A DNA stretch of 64,000 nucleotides from Granulicatella seriolae (GTDB lineage: Bacteria; Bacillota; Bacilli; Lactobacillales; Aerococcaceae). How positions within the stretch are numbered: the first letter of the stretch is position 1; every line of letters starts with the position of its first letter. Of this stretch, positions 8,143 to 17,502 are shown piece by piece. The translations under genes were made by a program, and so were the position numbers. The stretch covers positions 124,001 to 188,000 of the forward strand of contig NZ_JANHNZ010000002.1 in assembly GCF_024543085.1 (NCBI RefSeq), written 5' to 3'. Below the pieces are notes generated by a model that ran no database searches, was not told the origin of the DNA, and saw only the letters and a list, made by a program, of their open reading frames with translations.

Positions 8143-9785
8143 TCCTTTGTTTGATTCCCTGTTTTTTGAGGGAACAGTATTATTTTTTCTGAGTCCAGAC
8201 TGACCTGTCGGACATTTGTTTGCTCAAAACCTTGCCAGATTAGCGTTGACAGTCGATGTTGAAGCAGTCGATTAGGTTCAAATGAGTGGTAATAGTGCAA
8301 CACGGTTCTAACTGTTGGCCCCCATTGGTCTCGATGTTCTTTTAATAAGGATAGTGCCAGTTTTCTAACCTCGATATTAGGGTACTTAGCAAGCAACAAT
8401 AAATAATCTTCATGATATAGCCCGAATTTAGTCATACCCGTTAAAATGGATAACTGCCAACGGTCAACCAGTAAAAAACTTTGCGGAACCCGCCTTCTAG
8501 GCCCATCTTCTAGGTAATTATAAACACTTGGTCTTACCACCGCCATCACGTATTGGACCACGTCTCCAAGATAAGTAGGCAAATGTTCTTCAACTAAGAA
8601 TGAACAAGCCACCATTTCCAAGGGGTCCATAATTAAGTAAGACTGAAAATAGATAAAATTAGGTCTTAAATGATAATAACGGCAAATGGCAATGGCTGAT
8701 AAAAGATTCCATTTAGGAGCTAGCATTTCTTTATAGAGCCACTGCTGGTAGATTTTTTTGTTTGTCGATAATTGCTTAGCTAGTTTATCCATTGCTTCTT
8801 TAATATTTTGCCAAGACCCAAATTGAAGACTTTCTCTAGGTGCAATATATGAGTCATCCATGTTCATCCGCAATGTGATGAATCTAGTGCCAAATTCTGC
8901 ATAAAGTATAGCCATAGCTGCCACACCAAGAAAGGAGTTAAGTTTCTCGCTATGTTTAATGTAGTTCAATAACCAAGCTTGTCGAATATATTTTTTAGCA
9001 AATTCTTCCTGTTCAAAAGCATAGACTAGTAAATAAGACAAACTATCCATCAGTTTTGGGACAACATCAGCCTGATCTAAATAATTTAAGACCTGTTCCT
9101 TCGTTAAACATTTTTGAGCAGCCAAGCTGGGATAGGTATGGTTAAAGCTCCCTTTGGTCAGAAACCATTCTAACTCTTCTGGACTATCCAAATCTAAAAA
9201 AGCAAAGGTAATTAGATGGCCAAACGCCGTTGTATACTGATTCGTCCACTTCAAAAAAGTAAGAAAATCACTTTTAGTCATCGTTTTTTTCATCCCTTGT
9301 AAGGCATAAAACGTATAACGACTATGTAGGGTGAAGATGCGATGAATTTTTTGGCTAAGATCATCTTTAAAAAAAGGAAGAATGGTCAAACAAACATTTA
9401 CTAGGTGACAATCCTCTGTTTTCGTAATGGTATCAATTAACCAATGATTCCATTTTTCTTTCTGCTTGAGTTCTAATGTCTTTAAATAATCCGAAAAATA
9501 ATCTATAAACACTTGCGAATACGTATAAAAAGAATTCTTTCGCAAATAAGCAGTGACCTCTAGCAAACTCCTATCAGTTTGTAACAACACCTGCTGATCC
9601 AAAAGAAGCAAAAACTCCTTTGCTAGACTTTCTATCAAAATTGGCGTCAGCAACAATCTCCTACTGTCCAGAAATTGAAATTCTTCTTGACCATCCTTAT
9701 AGACATCTTGAAAACGATAAGGAAGTACAGCATCCTGTGCCCGTTCTTCTTGAATTCTATGAAAGATTGATAGCTTTTTTGGCAT
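8139..9785 (-). CDS. Uncharacterised helical protein, co-translated with uvrC
   Basis: I do not recognise this family. The product, 548 residues from the chosen start, is almost entirely helical in composition and has no signal peptide or membrane span. Repeated Leu-rich helix pairs suggest an ARM/HEAT-like solenoid. The longer frame from 9839 was rejected because the ATG at 9785 has an ideal AAGGAGG site eight bases upstream. The stop overlaps the uvrC start by four bases, so both proteins are made together. Whether it takes part in DNA repair is not shown. Confidence 0.7.
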   Translation of the reverse strand: MPKKLSIFHRIQEERAQDAVLPYRFQDVYKDGQEEFQFLDSRRLLLTPILIESLAKEFLLLLDQQVLLQTDRSLLEVTAYLRKNSFYTYSQVFIDYFSDYLKTLELKQKEKWNHWLIDTITKTEDCHLVNVCLTILPFFKDDLSQKIHRIFTLHSRYTFYALQGMKKTMTKSDFLTFLKWTNQYTTAFGHLITFAFLDLDSPEELEWFLTKGSFNHTYPSLAAQKCLTKEQVLNYLDQADVVPKLMDSLSYLLVYAFEQEEFAKKYIRQAWLLNYIKHSEKLNSFLGVAAMAILYAEFGTRFITLRMNMDDSYIAPRESLQFGSWQNIKEAMDKLAKQLSTNKKIYQQWLYKEMLAPKWNLLSAIAICRYYHLRPNFIYFQSYLIMDPLEMVACSFLVEEHLPTYLGDVVQYVMAVVRPSVYNYLEDGPRRRVPQSFLLVDRWQLSILTGMTKFGLYHEDYLLLLAKYPNIEVRKLALSLLKEHRDQWGPTVRTVLHYYHSFEPNRLLQHRLSTLIWQGFEQTNVRQVSLDSEKIILFPQKTGNQTKE

Positions 9786-9837
9786 CTTACACCTCCTTAC
9801 CTTAGTAAAAACAAGAATAAATTCTACTAATGAAAAC

Positions 9838-9871
9838 AAGGGAGCAGTTCATGAATCGAACTCACTCCCTT
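9838..9871 (-). terminator. Terminator after the alcohol dehydrogenase gene
   Basis: AAGGGAG and AGTTC pair with GAACT and CTCCCTT to form a stable stem; on the minus strand GTTTT follows. It lies between the alcohol dehydrogenase stop and the next minus-strand gene. Confidence 0.7.
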
Positions 9872-9939
9872 ATCTTCATTATAGTAAAGTTAAGCGCTAT
9901 AGTAAAATGAAGTCCTTGGCAAAGCTCTAGACTATTCAC

Positions 9940-11133
9940 TTATAAAGCTTCAAAATAGATTTCTTTAGCAATCTCCAAAGTCAAATCCCCACGTTCAGAT
10001 AGCTGCGTTTTTTTGTGGCGCTCTAAACCAGCTAGCAATGCATCAACCACCGAAGCGTCTAAATCAACATCAGAAAAACGAACTGGTGCGTCTAGGCTTT
10101 GGAAAAAGTTTTCTGTTTGTTCAATGGCTTGGTCAACAATGGTTGCATCATCTCCACTTAGATTCCACACACGTTTGCCATATTGCAGCAACTTATCCCA
10201 TTTCTCTTTTTTTCGTATTTTCATCATGGCTGGAAGCACGATAGATAGGGTTCTGCCATGGTCAATGCCATGGTTTAAGGTGATCTCATGTCCTAGAGCG
10301 TGCGTAGCCCAGTCAGTTGGCACACCTGCTGAAATGGTACCATTTAAAGCGTTAGTTGCCGCCCACATAAAGTTGGCCCTAGCAGCATAGTCCAAATGCT
10401 CTTCATCAATCACTTGTGGTGCAATTTCAATAATAGTTTGCAAAATACTTTCAGCATAGTGGTCCTGTAATTTAGCGTCTACTGGATAGGTTAAATAATT
10501 TTCCATGGTATGAACAAAGGTATCAATAACCCCATTGACTAATTGGCGTTTAGGCAAGGTATAGGTTAGTTCTGGTTCAAGAACGGAAAACTGTGGGAAG
10601 GTTACTGGAGAACCAAAAGAAATCTTGGCTTGTAACTCGACAAAAGTAATAACTGCACCGCTATTCATCTCTGAAGCTGTAGCTGGCAAGGTCAATACCG
10701 TTCCGAATGGCAAAGCATGAGTAATAGGCAAGCCTTTACCAATGCCCCCTGTAAACATATCAATAGGGTTTCCTTCAAAAACAGATGCTGCAGCAATAAA
10801 TTTAGTAGCATCAATCACTGAACCACCACCGACTGCCATTAAAAAGGTAAATCCTTGGTCTTTCACTTTCTCAACAGCTTTCATTGCTGTTTCAAAGGTT
10901 GGATTGGCTTCAATTCCTCCAAAAGCGTCCCATTGACGATTCCCCAAAGCGGCAACAGTTCGGTCAAAAGCGCCATTGCGTTTAACACTGCCCCCACCAA
11001 AAATAATCAACACCTTTGCATCTTCTGGAATTTCCGCACCAATGTCTTCAATGCGTTTCTTTCCAAATAAAATCTTAGTTGGATTTCTAAAGGTAAAATT
11101 TCTGATTCCCATTTCCAAAACGGTTTCCTCCAT
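9940..11133 (-). CDS. Iron-containing alcohol dehydrogenase (BdhA/YqhD type)
   Basis: This cytosolic group III dehydrogenase reduces aldehydes to alcohols with NAD(P)H. The dinucleotide site includes GGGSVKRNG (about 47) and GGGSVIDATK (about 102). Metal ligands are expected in NGVIDTFVHTMENY (Asp and His, about 199-206) and ALGHEITLNHGIDHG (about 277-291). Length, 397 residues at most, is normal. The start is uncertain: a GGAGG lies after the first ATG, so the TTG at codon 6 or the ATG at codon 8 may be the true start. It lies 8 bases after the metallopeptidase gene, consistent with co-transcription. Confidence 0.88.
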   Translation of the reverse strand: MEETVLEMGIRNFTFRNPTKILFGKKRIEDIGAEIPEDAKVLIIFGGGSVKRNGAFDRTVAALGNRQWDAFGGIEANPTFETAMKAVEKVKDQGFTFLMAVGGGSVIDATKFIAAASVFEGNPIDMFTGGIGKGLPITHALPFGTVLTLPATASEMNSGAVITFVELQAKISFGSPVTFPQFSVLEPELTYTLPKRQLVNGVIDTFVHTMENYLTYPVDAKLQDHYAESILQTIIEIAPQVIDEEHLDYAARANFMWAATNALNGTISAGVPTDWATHALGHEITLNHGIDHGRTLSIVLPAMMKIRKKEKWDKLLQYGKRVWNLSGDDATIVDQAIEQTENFFQSLDAPVRFSDVDLDASVVDALLAGLERHKKTQLSERGDLTLEIAKEIYFEAL

Positions 11134-11141
11134 TTCATTGC

Positions 11142-12023
11142 TTATAAGTCTGTATTAAATGTATCTGAGTGTTCAAAATCACCATATTTAAAGCCGCGTT
11201 TAAACCATTCCATCCGCTGAGCGGAAGTCCCGTGTGTAAAGCTGTCTGGGACGACATACCCTTGATATTCTTTTTGTAGGGTATCATCCCCTACAGCAAA
11301 AGCAGCTTGTAAGGCTTCGTCAAAATCTCCTTCTTCTAAATAACCTAAGTCTTGAATGTACTTAGCGAAGACGCCAGCAAAATAATCAGCCTGTAATTCT
11401 AGCCGAACTTGATATTTCTTATACTCTGTTTCAGAAACTTGTTGGCGAATCCGATTCATCTGGTTCATAATCCCTAATTGCTCTTGTACATGATGCCCTA
11501 CCTCATGAGCTAAGACATAAGCCATGGCAAAATCTCCTGGTGCCTTATATTTTTCGCTTAACTCATCATAAAAAGAAAGATCAATATAAATTTTTTGATC
11601 TCCCGGACAATAAAATGGTCCAACTGACGATCCAGAAATACCACAGCCAGAAGAAATGCTATTTCGGTAAAGCACTAGTGTTGGCTCTGTATACGTTCGA
11701 TTAATTTCCTTAAATTTCTCTATCCAAACATCCTCTGAGTGTGCCAACACAACCCCCAGAAACTCTTTAGCCTCCTCTTCTTTTGGACTGGTTCCGACAC
11801 TTGTATTTTGCGAACTTGTTGGCATACCACCAGTTGTTCCGCCAAGTACTTCTAAAACACTTCCGAGGTCGCCACCGCTCATAAACATAAAGAGTACAAA
11901 AATAATCACTACACCAATCCCACCGCCCCCAGCAAGTGATATTGGCAATCCTGTGCGATTGGAAGATGACGTAGAACGACGGTCTTCTACATTGGAACTC
12001 TTCCTTTGCCCTTTAAATTTCAT
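11142..12023 (-). CDS. Membrane-anchored neutral zinc metallopeptidase (YpfJ family)
   Basis: The product of 293 residues has a basic, serine-rich cytoplasmic N-terminus (residues 1-27), one membrane span (about 29-50, rich in Gly and Val), a short linker and an extracytoplasmic catalytic domain. The zinc motif HEVGHHVQ is near residue 173, and the downstream ELQADYFAG stretch would supply the third ligand. This is the putative neutral zinc metallopeptidase family, whose substrates are unknown. It stands directly upstream of the alcohol dehydrogenase and probably shares its transcript. Confidence 0.85.
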   Translation of the reverse strand: MKFKGQRKSSNVEDRRSTSSSNRTGLPISLAGGGGIGVVIIFVLFMFMSGGDLGSVLEVLGGTTGGMPTSSQNTSVGTSPKEEEAKEFLGVVLAHSEDVWIEKFKEINRTYTEPTLVLYRNSISSGCGISGSSVGPFYCPGDQKIYIDLSFYDELSEKYKAPGDFAMAYVLAHEVGHHVQEQLGIMNQMNRIRQQVSETEYKKYQVRLELQADYFAGVFAKYIQDLGYLEEGDFDEALQAAFAVGDDTLQKEYQGYVVPDSFTHGTSAQRMEWFKRGFKYGDFEHSDTFNTDL

Positions 12024-12083
12024 TCAAATCCCTCCTAGAAACATGAGTCTTTTTTACTAATATTAAAATGACACCCTGAAAAC

Positions 12084-12419
12084 TTAATTTCTAATTTTCC
12101 CCTTATTTTCAAATAAATATTTTCCCAATCTATCGGCAGAAATCTCCTTTTCCAATTTAGAAATTGAGATAGGACTAAGTGAAATGCTATCTTGAAGAGT
12201 TCCATGTTCATCATAAGCGGCTACTACTTGCCCAACTTCTTCATCTAAGGTTGTTCTAATTACAGTAGTGTAGTTTTCAAGAAATAATTTTTCTACCTCT
12301 TGTGCACAATGCTCCCTAAGTAACTTAAAGTGCCCTGCTATTTCTGCTGGAACCCAATAAATATCTACTAATTCCATTGCATCTTGTTCTCTCTTTTGTT
12401 TCTTTAATTTTTTCGCCAT
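12084..12419 (-). CDS. Small protein of unknown function
   Basis: I do not recognise this protein of 111 residues. It has a very basic N-terminus (AKKLKKQKREQ) and then a soluble mixed alpha/beta body with no signal peptide or membrane span. It follows another small unknown gene by 27 bases, so the two are probably one transcript. The ATG is preceded by a weak AGGAG site. Confidence 0.6.
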   Translation of the reverse strand: MAKKLKKQKREQDAMELVDIYWVPAEIAGHFKLLREHCAQEVEKLFLENYTTVIRTTLDEEVGQVVAAYDEHGTLQDSISLSPISISKLEKEISADRLGKYLFENKGKIRN

Positions 12420-12446
12420 GTGTAACTCCTAGATTTATTTATGTTT

Positions 12447-12782
12447 TTACTCATTTTCCTTTGAGGTTTCCAAGGATTGCTTAACCAACATCCGCATTAG
12501 GTCTAAGTCAGAGCTTTTTTTTAAGAGCTTAACCAGTGGGTGTCGCCGACCTATTTGCTCTAGGCTTAGGTCTGGATCCTCCATGAGTGCTTCTTTTACT
12601 TGTAGGTATACCATGAATCTGACCTTGTCATCCTCTTTAGGGAAATGCTCAGCTAGAAGTTTCTGAGTAGTTTCTTGACCCTGACCATCATCGGGAAAGA
12701 GTTTTTGGCGATAGGCGTCCAACTCTTTTTCTCGCTCTTCTTTTGATTTATATTCTATCCAACCAGCAAATGGTTTCGACAT
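12447..12782 (-). CDS. Small acidic/helical protein of unknown function
   Basis: This product of 111 residues is charged and helical, with many Glu-Lys pairs, and no secretion signal. No known motif is visible. It is the first gene of a short minus-strand unit with the next small gene, and is divergent from the glycosyltransferase gene across a 239-base promoter region. Function unknown. Confidence 0.6.
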   Translation of the reverse strand: MSKPFAGWIEYKSKEEREKELDAYRQKLFPDDGQGQETTQKLLAEHFPKEDDKVRFMVYLQVKEALMEDPDLSLEQIGRRHPLVKLLKKSSDLDLMRMLVKQSLETSKENE

Positions 12783-13021
12783 TTCTTTAGTCCCTTCTAC
12801 GTTTAATCTTGTACCATATTTTCTCTTGATTTAAGTGTATCATAGCTAGCTGTTAGCCTCAAATAATGACGATTTACACGCTGAAAATTTCTGCAGAAAT
12901 CAGTCTTCTTAAGTTTCATTAGACTAGTCTTAAGATATAATTTATAGTTTTTGAGCATATTTTTCGAAAAAACATGATACAATAAATTAAGTACCAATAA
13001 ATCATACCCAAAGGAGTACCT

Positions 13022-14068
13022 ATGTTAAGCATAAATATGTTAACAAAAGCAGATACAGTCAAAGGCCAAGGCGTCTTTTCTGCAACAGAAGAACAAATTG
13101 CCTTAGTCACTGAGGGATTAGAGGGCTATGAAGTAGTAATCAACGATTCTAAGATGCACGATTTAACTCATTTACACACCATTAATCCTGAATTTTATTT
13201 CAAATCCGTCAGTTCAGGAAAGAAACATCCCATTATTGCCTCAGTTCATTTTTTACCTGAGACTTTGGAAAATAGTATTTCATTGCCAAAACCTATTAAA
13301 GAAATTTTTTATAAGTATGTTTTGTCCTTCTATAAACAAGCAGACTACTTAGTGACAGTTAATCCTCGTTTTATTGAAGATTTAAGTGGCTATGGTGTTG
13401 ACCCAAGTAAGGTGACTTACATTCCCAACTTTGTGTCAAGAGACACTTTCTACAAAATTCCAGATACTGCCAAACGTGATTTGCGGAATTCATTTGGCAT
13501 TGACCCCGATATGTTTACCGTTGTTTCAGCAGGGCAATTGCAAATGCGCAAAGGTGTCTTGGAGTTCATCGATCTAGCTTCTCAAATACCTGATATTCAA
13601 TTTGTCTGGGCTGGAGATTTTGCCTTTAAAGGTATCTCAGAAGGGCGTAAAGAAATTACAGAGCACCTGAAATCTCTACCTAAAAATATTCATTTCCTTG
13701 GACTGGTAGACCGTGAACGAATGAATGATTTCTTTAATATGGGAGATGTGATGTTACAGCTCTCTTTCGAGGAATTATTCCCTATGACCATCTTGGAATC
13801 TATGAATGCCAACATCCCACTGTTATTACGTGATTTAAGAGAGTACAAACCAATCTTGTTTGATTTCTACCTTAAAGGCAATAACCAAACTGATTTCATC
13901 CAAGAGTTGACCAAATTAAAAAACGATTCATCTTATTACAAGGAAGCCTGTGCTATGTCTAAACGTGGCGAAGAGTATTACTCGAAAGAGAGTGTATTAT
14001 CTCAGTGGCAAGCTTTCTACGATAAAGTTGCTATTGAAAATGGATTATTGGAGAGGATCAATGACTAG
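13022..14068 (+). CDS. GT4 glycosyltransferase, probably glycolipid synthesis
   Basis: The product of 348 residues is a GT-B glycosyltransferase. The nucleotide-sugar side is visible as SAGQLQMRKGVLEFIDLA (about residues 170-188), WAGDF, and the EX7E-like element SFEELFPMTILESM (about 258-271). It resembles CpoA/BgsB-type enzymes of Lactobacillales that glucosylate or galactosylate diacylglycerol for glycolipids and lipoteichoic acid anchors; that assignment is an inference from similarity and context. The ATG follows AAAGGAG. The stop overlaps the start of the TVP38-like membrane gene by 8 bases. Confidence 0.8.
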   Translation: MLSINMLTKADTVKGQGVFSATEEQIALVTEGLEGYEVVINDSKMHDLTHLHTINPEFYFKSVSSGKKHPIIASVHFLPETLENSISLPKPIKEIFYKYVLSFYKQADYLVTVNPRFIEDLSGYGVDPSKVTYIPNFVSRDTFYKIPDTAKRDLRNSFGIDPDMFTVVSAGQLQMRKGVLEFIDLASQIPDIQFVWAGDFAFKGISEGRKEITEHLKSLPKNIHFLGLVDRERMNDFFNMGDVMLQLSFEELFPMTILESMNANIPLLLRDLREYKPILFDFYLKGNNQTDFIQELTKLKNDSSYYKEACAMSKRGEEYYSKESVLSQWQAFYDKVAIENGLLERIND

Positions 14069-14690
14069 CCCACAACGAAACCAAGGAAAACCTCTATCAA
14101 GTAGGACTCAGAAACTGATTCATGCAGCTTCCATTGTTGGAGCTGTCTTAACTGTTGTTTTCATCATTTGGGCCTATAAAAAAGGATTATTTACTTCTAA
14201 AGAAGTGCTTTCTGAATATATGCAAAGAGCCGGTTTTTGGGGTCCACCACTTTTTATTCTCCTACAAATTCTTCAAACTGTCGTGCCGATTATACCAGGT
14301 GCTTTAACCAGTATTGCTGGGGTTTATATCTATGGAGAATGGGTTGGAAATATCTATAACTATATTGGAATCATTATTGGTTCGATTATCGCCTTTGCAT
14401 TAGCAAGAAAATATGGACAATTGTTTGTTAAATCCATCGTCAGCAAACGAACCTATGATAGGTACATCGGTTGGTTAGACAAAGAAAACCGTTTTGATTA
14501 TTTCTTTATTTTCATGATGCTCTTCCCCGTCTCACCAGATGATTTTCTATGTATGTTAGCAGCTTTAACCAAAATGACCTATAAGAAATTTATTATCATC
14601 ATTCTCTTGTGTAAACCAGTTACCCTAGCTGCGTACACCTATGGCATGACCTTTATTATTGATACCATTTGGTCGCATTTTAGTCGGTAA
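14061..14690 (+). CDS. TVP38/DedA-like (SNARE-associated) membrane protein
   Basis: The product has 209 residues from the ATG at 14061, which has a GAGAGG site; a longer in-frame extension from 13950 is only overlap with the glycosyltransferase gene. It has about five membrane segments and the family signature: PGALTSIAGVYIYGEW, then SIIAFALARKYG, then FPVSPDDFLCMLAAL. DedA-superfamily proteins flip lipid carriers or phospholipids, and some recycle undecaprenyl phosphate. Coupling to a glycolipid glycosyltransferase suggests a role in lipid handling at the membrane. Repeat copy 2 follows. Confidence 0.85.
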   Translation: MTSPQRNQGKPLSSRTQKLIHAASIVGAVLTVVFIIWAYKKGLFTSKEVLSEYMQRAGFWGPPLFILLQILQTVVPIIPGALTSIAGVYIYGEWVGNIYNYIGIIIGSIIAFALARKYGQLFVKSIVSKRTYDRYIGWLDKENRFDYFFIFMMLFPVSPDDFLCMLAALTKMTYKKFIIIILLCKPVTLAAYTYGMTFIIDTIWSHFSR

Positions 14691-14721
14691 ATGGCTGTAA
14701 GTTAGAAATCAGTAGAGAATT

Positions 14722-14960
14722 CGTTAAAAGTCCGTATTTCAACACAAAACAAAAGAGTTTCCGGGAAAAGAATCAGAAATGACGGTGCAAAGCATAGCTG
14801 ACGCACAGTGGATGTTTCGGCTTTAGCCGATTACAGCCACGTAGACAGCTAAGCCGAAAGACTAAGGCTTTCGGCGGTGCCACCGTTCTCATTTCTGATT
14901 CTTTTCCCGGAAACTCTTTTGTGCTCTAAAAGTAGATTTATTCTTTCTGGACTTTTTACC
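14722..14960 (+). repeat. Interspersed structured repeat, copy 2 (class B stem)
   Basis: The core palindrome is about 14748-14923. Its arms read ACAAAAGAGTTTCCGGGAAAAG with AATCAGAAAT, and ATTTCTGATT with CTTTTCCCGGAAACTCTTTTGT. The arms pair almost perfectly but share little sequence with copies 1, 3 and 6. The apical hairpin is CGGC-TTTA-GCCG, and the side hairpin is GAAAG/CTTTC instead of GTGAG/CTCAC, a compensated change. An outer GTTAAAAGTCC pairs with GGACTTTTTACC. It separates convergent genes (TVP38-like and lplA). Confidence 0.85.
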
Positions 14961-14981
14961 TAAAAACCTAATCTAAATCAT

Positions 14982-16004
14982 TTACTTAAGCAACAAATCA
15001 ACTAACTCTTCTGTATCAACATTTCCGAAATAGCGTTTCAAGTTAAGACTATTCAATACTACTTCAAGACTTTGACGGTCATAGGCCACACCAGTTAATG
15101 CTTTTTCAACATCGGCAATATCACCTAATCCAAAAAAATCTCCATTAACTTTGATATCAGAAATTTTATTGTTTTCAATGTTAAGGCTGAACTCAATTTG
15201 TCCAGCAACTGTACGTTTGGATTGTTTGATTTGGAATTTTGGATTTTTTCCGTAATTCCAGTTTGGGTTATTAAAGTAGTTGGTTCGTAATTCTTCGATT
15301 CGGTTCCAATCTTCTTCGGTTAAGACATATTCCTTAATATCCTCAAGGTCCTCCACTTGGAAGATATTCATCAATAAAACTTGTCTAAAGCTCAAGATAT
15401 CCATTCCTTGGTAGTCCTCATTCAAATAAGGCATGATATTAGTAACTCTAGATCGAACCGACTTGATACCTTTTGAGGTAATTTTTTCTTCTTTAGGCCG
15501 TAACAACAAAGGTACTTTTTCAACATCTAAATCCAACATAAGCGTACCATGAGCTGTTAAGCGTCCATTATTGGAATACATAGCATTTCCAGAGAATTTT
15601 TTACCATCAATCAAGAGGTCATTGCGGCCTTGCAGTTGCGCACCGCTTGCTCCCATCTTATGAAGGGCCTCAATCACTGGTTGAGTAAACTTACCGAAAT
15701 CACGGAAACTATTGCCATCATCCTCAGTAATAAAGCAAAAACAGATATTCCCCATATCTTGATAAACAGCACCACCACCCGAAAAACGTCTAACTACCTG
15801 TACACCCAATTCATCAATAGCATCTTGATTGATCTCTTCATAGGTGTTTTGGTTTTTTCCAATAATAATGGCATTTTCATTAATATAAAATAACAAGATT
15901 GCCTCGTCTAATTTTTTTTCATTTAATAAGAAATACTCTATGGCTAAATTGGTTGTTGCATCATAGATTTCTTGGCCGTTCTTTTGATTTTTTACATAGT
16001 ACAT
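14982..16004 (-). CDS. lplA: Lipoate--protein ligase A
   Basis: The enzyme of 340 residues activates lipoate with ATP and attaches it to lysines of 2-oxoacid dehydrogenase E2 or GcvH proteins in the cytosol. The lipoate-binding motif RRFSGGGAVYQDMGN is near residues 76-90, the HGTLMLD element is near 152-158, and the C-terminal accessory domain is complete. Start ATG follows a GGGGAGATAAGG site. It is 17 bases downstream of a flavoprotein gene, so both are probably one transcript. Confidence 0.95.
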   Translation of the reverse strand: MYYVKNQKNGQEIYDATTNLAIEYFLLNEKKLDEAILLFYINENAIIIGKNQNTYEEINQDAIDELGVQVVRRFSGGGAVYQDMGNICFCFITEDDGNSFRDFGKFTQPVIEALHKMGASGAQLQGRNDLLIDGKKFSGNAMYSNNGRLTAHGTLMLDLDVEKVPLLLRPKEEKITSKGIKSVRSRVTNIMPYLNEDYQGMDILSFRQVLLMNIFQVEDLEDIKEYVLTEEDWNRIEELRTNYFNNPNWNYGKNPKFQIKQSKRTVAGQIEFSLNIENNKISDIKVNGDFFGLGDIADVEKALTGVAYDRQSLEVVLNSLNLKRYFGNVDTEELVDLLLK

Positions 16005-16020
16005 CCTTATCTCCCCTTGC

Positions 16021-17451
16021 TTAAATAGTAGTTGTGGTCTTGCTTGCTTCTCTTTTATCTCTTTGTTTCATACGGTCAATAATCTCTTCTGCCATACGAA
16101 GTCCCTCTTGAATGGAATGCATAACCCCATAGCCATCTATTCCATTGTGGCTTAACAAAACTGTAGGCATCTTTTCTAACAAGACTTTTTCCAAACTACC
16201 AACCTCACTATAGTAATGAATTGGATCGTGTGGAATACTACTAGTCCAACGTTTCATTTTCTGGTCTAGTGGCTTAGAAGTGATCCCCATAATATCCTTC
16301 AACTCTTCCAGTAAAAAGTCATAGATAACATCTTCGTTTAAATCTATAAATCGGTCTTCCCCCTTACGACCAAATTGAACTTGTAAATAAATATATGGCG
16401 CATCATTCATAGATTTCCAAATGCGATTCAAGATGGTTACCTTGCTAATGAAATACTCACTCCGTTGAGGGATGACAAATCCATAAGAAGATGGGTATTT
16501 GATGATATCTTCCTTATGAAACTTAAAAATGGCAGTTCCTAAAGCGACACAGCGAACGGACTGAAGCCGGTTGTTAGGCACCGAATCATCAAAAAGAGTG
16601 GATAGATGGTCTGCCGAAACAGACACAATCACACCGCCAGCCCTCATCATCTCTTTTTGTTGAAAATCTAACAGCAAGAGATCTTCATAAACCGAAATAC
16701 CAGAAACAGACTTATTGACTCGAATATTTTCAACAATAGGCTTACTAAGAGCCTCCACAAAATACTGCATTCCCTTAGTAAAACTAACCAAATTCTCTTT
16801 GTCATCTAGCTTTTCAAACAAATCTTTGTTTAAATAACAAGGCAAAAATGGATTGCCAAGTTCCAAAAGTACAGGTTGGATGTCTTTTACTGTCAAATAA
16901 GAAAAATCCCCATACCCCTCTTCCCAAAGAATTGGTTTGATCAGATATTCCGTCACATACTCCCCATATTTTTCATACAAGTAGTCAATGGCACTTCGTT
17001 CAGCGTCACTTGACTTGGCCACAAAGGCAAAGAGCATGCGAAAATAACTTCCTAGCCGTCTCTCTGGCGTTAACACTTTCTGTTTGAAAATATCTATTGC
17101 TCTCATTGGTACTCCAGCAAAACTTGGATATGAAATAGGATAAAATTTATTATAGAGAAAGATATCTGGTTTGCTTGAATCTGTTCCCTCTACATCCTGC
17201 TCTAAATTCAGTTTTTTGATGTAGTCTACCACTGACCTATCCCTGATATCCAAATAAGAAGTCGACAAGTCCAAGTAATAGGCGTCCATCTTTATGGTTT
17301 CAAAATGGCCACCGACTTTATTATGAGTCTCAAGAACAACATAGGTGTAAGGAAGATTTTCTTCTTGGATACGGGACTCAATTTCATTTGCCGCCACTAG
17401 TCCAGCTATACCGCCGCCAATAATAACAATTCGATTTTTTGCAGGTATCAT
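16021..17451 (-). CDS. FAD-dependent amine-oxidase/protoporphyrinogen-oxidase-like flavoprotein
   Basis: The product of 476 residues opens with an FAD-binding Rossmann motif, IVIIGGGIAGLVAANEIE (about 8-25), followed by a VVLE strand end and GGHFETI, the typical NAD(P)-binding-8/amine oxidase pattern. A C-terminal GIDGYGVMHSIQEGLRMAEEI closes the FAD site. It resembles HemY/UDP-galactopyranose-mutase-like flavoproteins. No haem or carotenoid genes accompany it here; its neighbour is lplA. The substrate is unknown. The C-terminal tail is basic and threonine-rich. Confidence 0.75.
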   Translation of the reverse strand: MIPAKNRIVIIGGGIAGLVAANEIESRIQEENLPYTYVVLETHNKVGGHFETIKMDAYYLDLSTSYLDIRDRSVVDYIKKLNLEQDVEGTDSSKPDIFLYNKFYPISYPSFAGVPMRAIDIFKQKVLTPERRLGSYFRMLFAFVAKSSDAERSAIDYLYEKYGEYVTEYLIKPILWEEGYGDFSYLTVKDIQPVLLELGNPFLPCYLNKDLFEKLDDKENLVSFTKGMQYFVEALSKPIVENIRVNKSVSGISVYEDLLLLDFQQKEMMRAGGVIVSVSADHLSTLFDDSVPNNRLQSVRCVALGTAIFKFHKEDIIKYPSSYGFVIPQRSEYFISKVTILNRIWKSMNDAPYIYLQVQFGRKGEDRFIDLNEDVIYDFLLEELKDIMGITSKPLDQKMKRWTSSIPHDPIHYYSEVGSLEKVLLEKMPTVLLSHNGIDGYGVMHSIQEGLRMAEEIIDRMKQRDKREASKTTTTI

Positions 17452-17502
17452 TTATTCATCCTCCATTTCACACAAGTCCCTTCTAGTATACCTTTCCATA
17501 GA

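Noticed and set aside
9786-9839. Extra 18 residues at the start of the uvrC-linked protein
   Set aside because: The ATG at 9785 has an ideal AAGGAGG site, and the upstream extension contains that site within it.
13950-14060. N-terminal extension of the TVP38-like protein
   Set aside because: It only overlaps the glycosyltransferase gene, and the ATG at 14061 has its own ribosome binding site.
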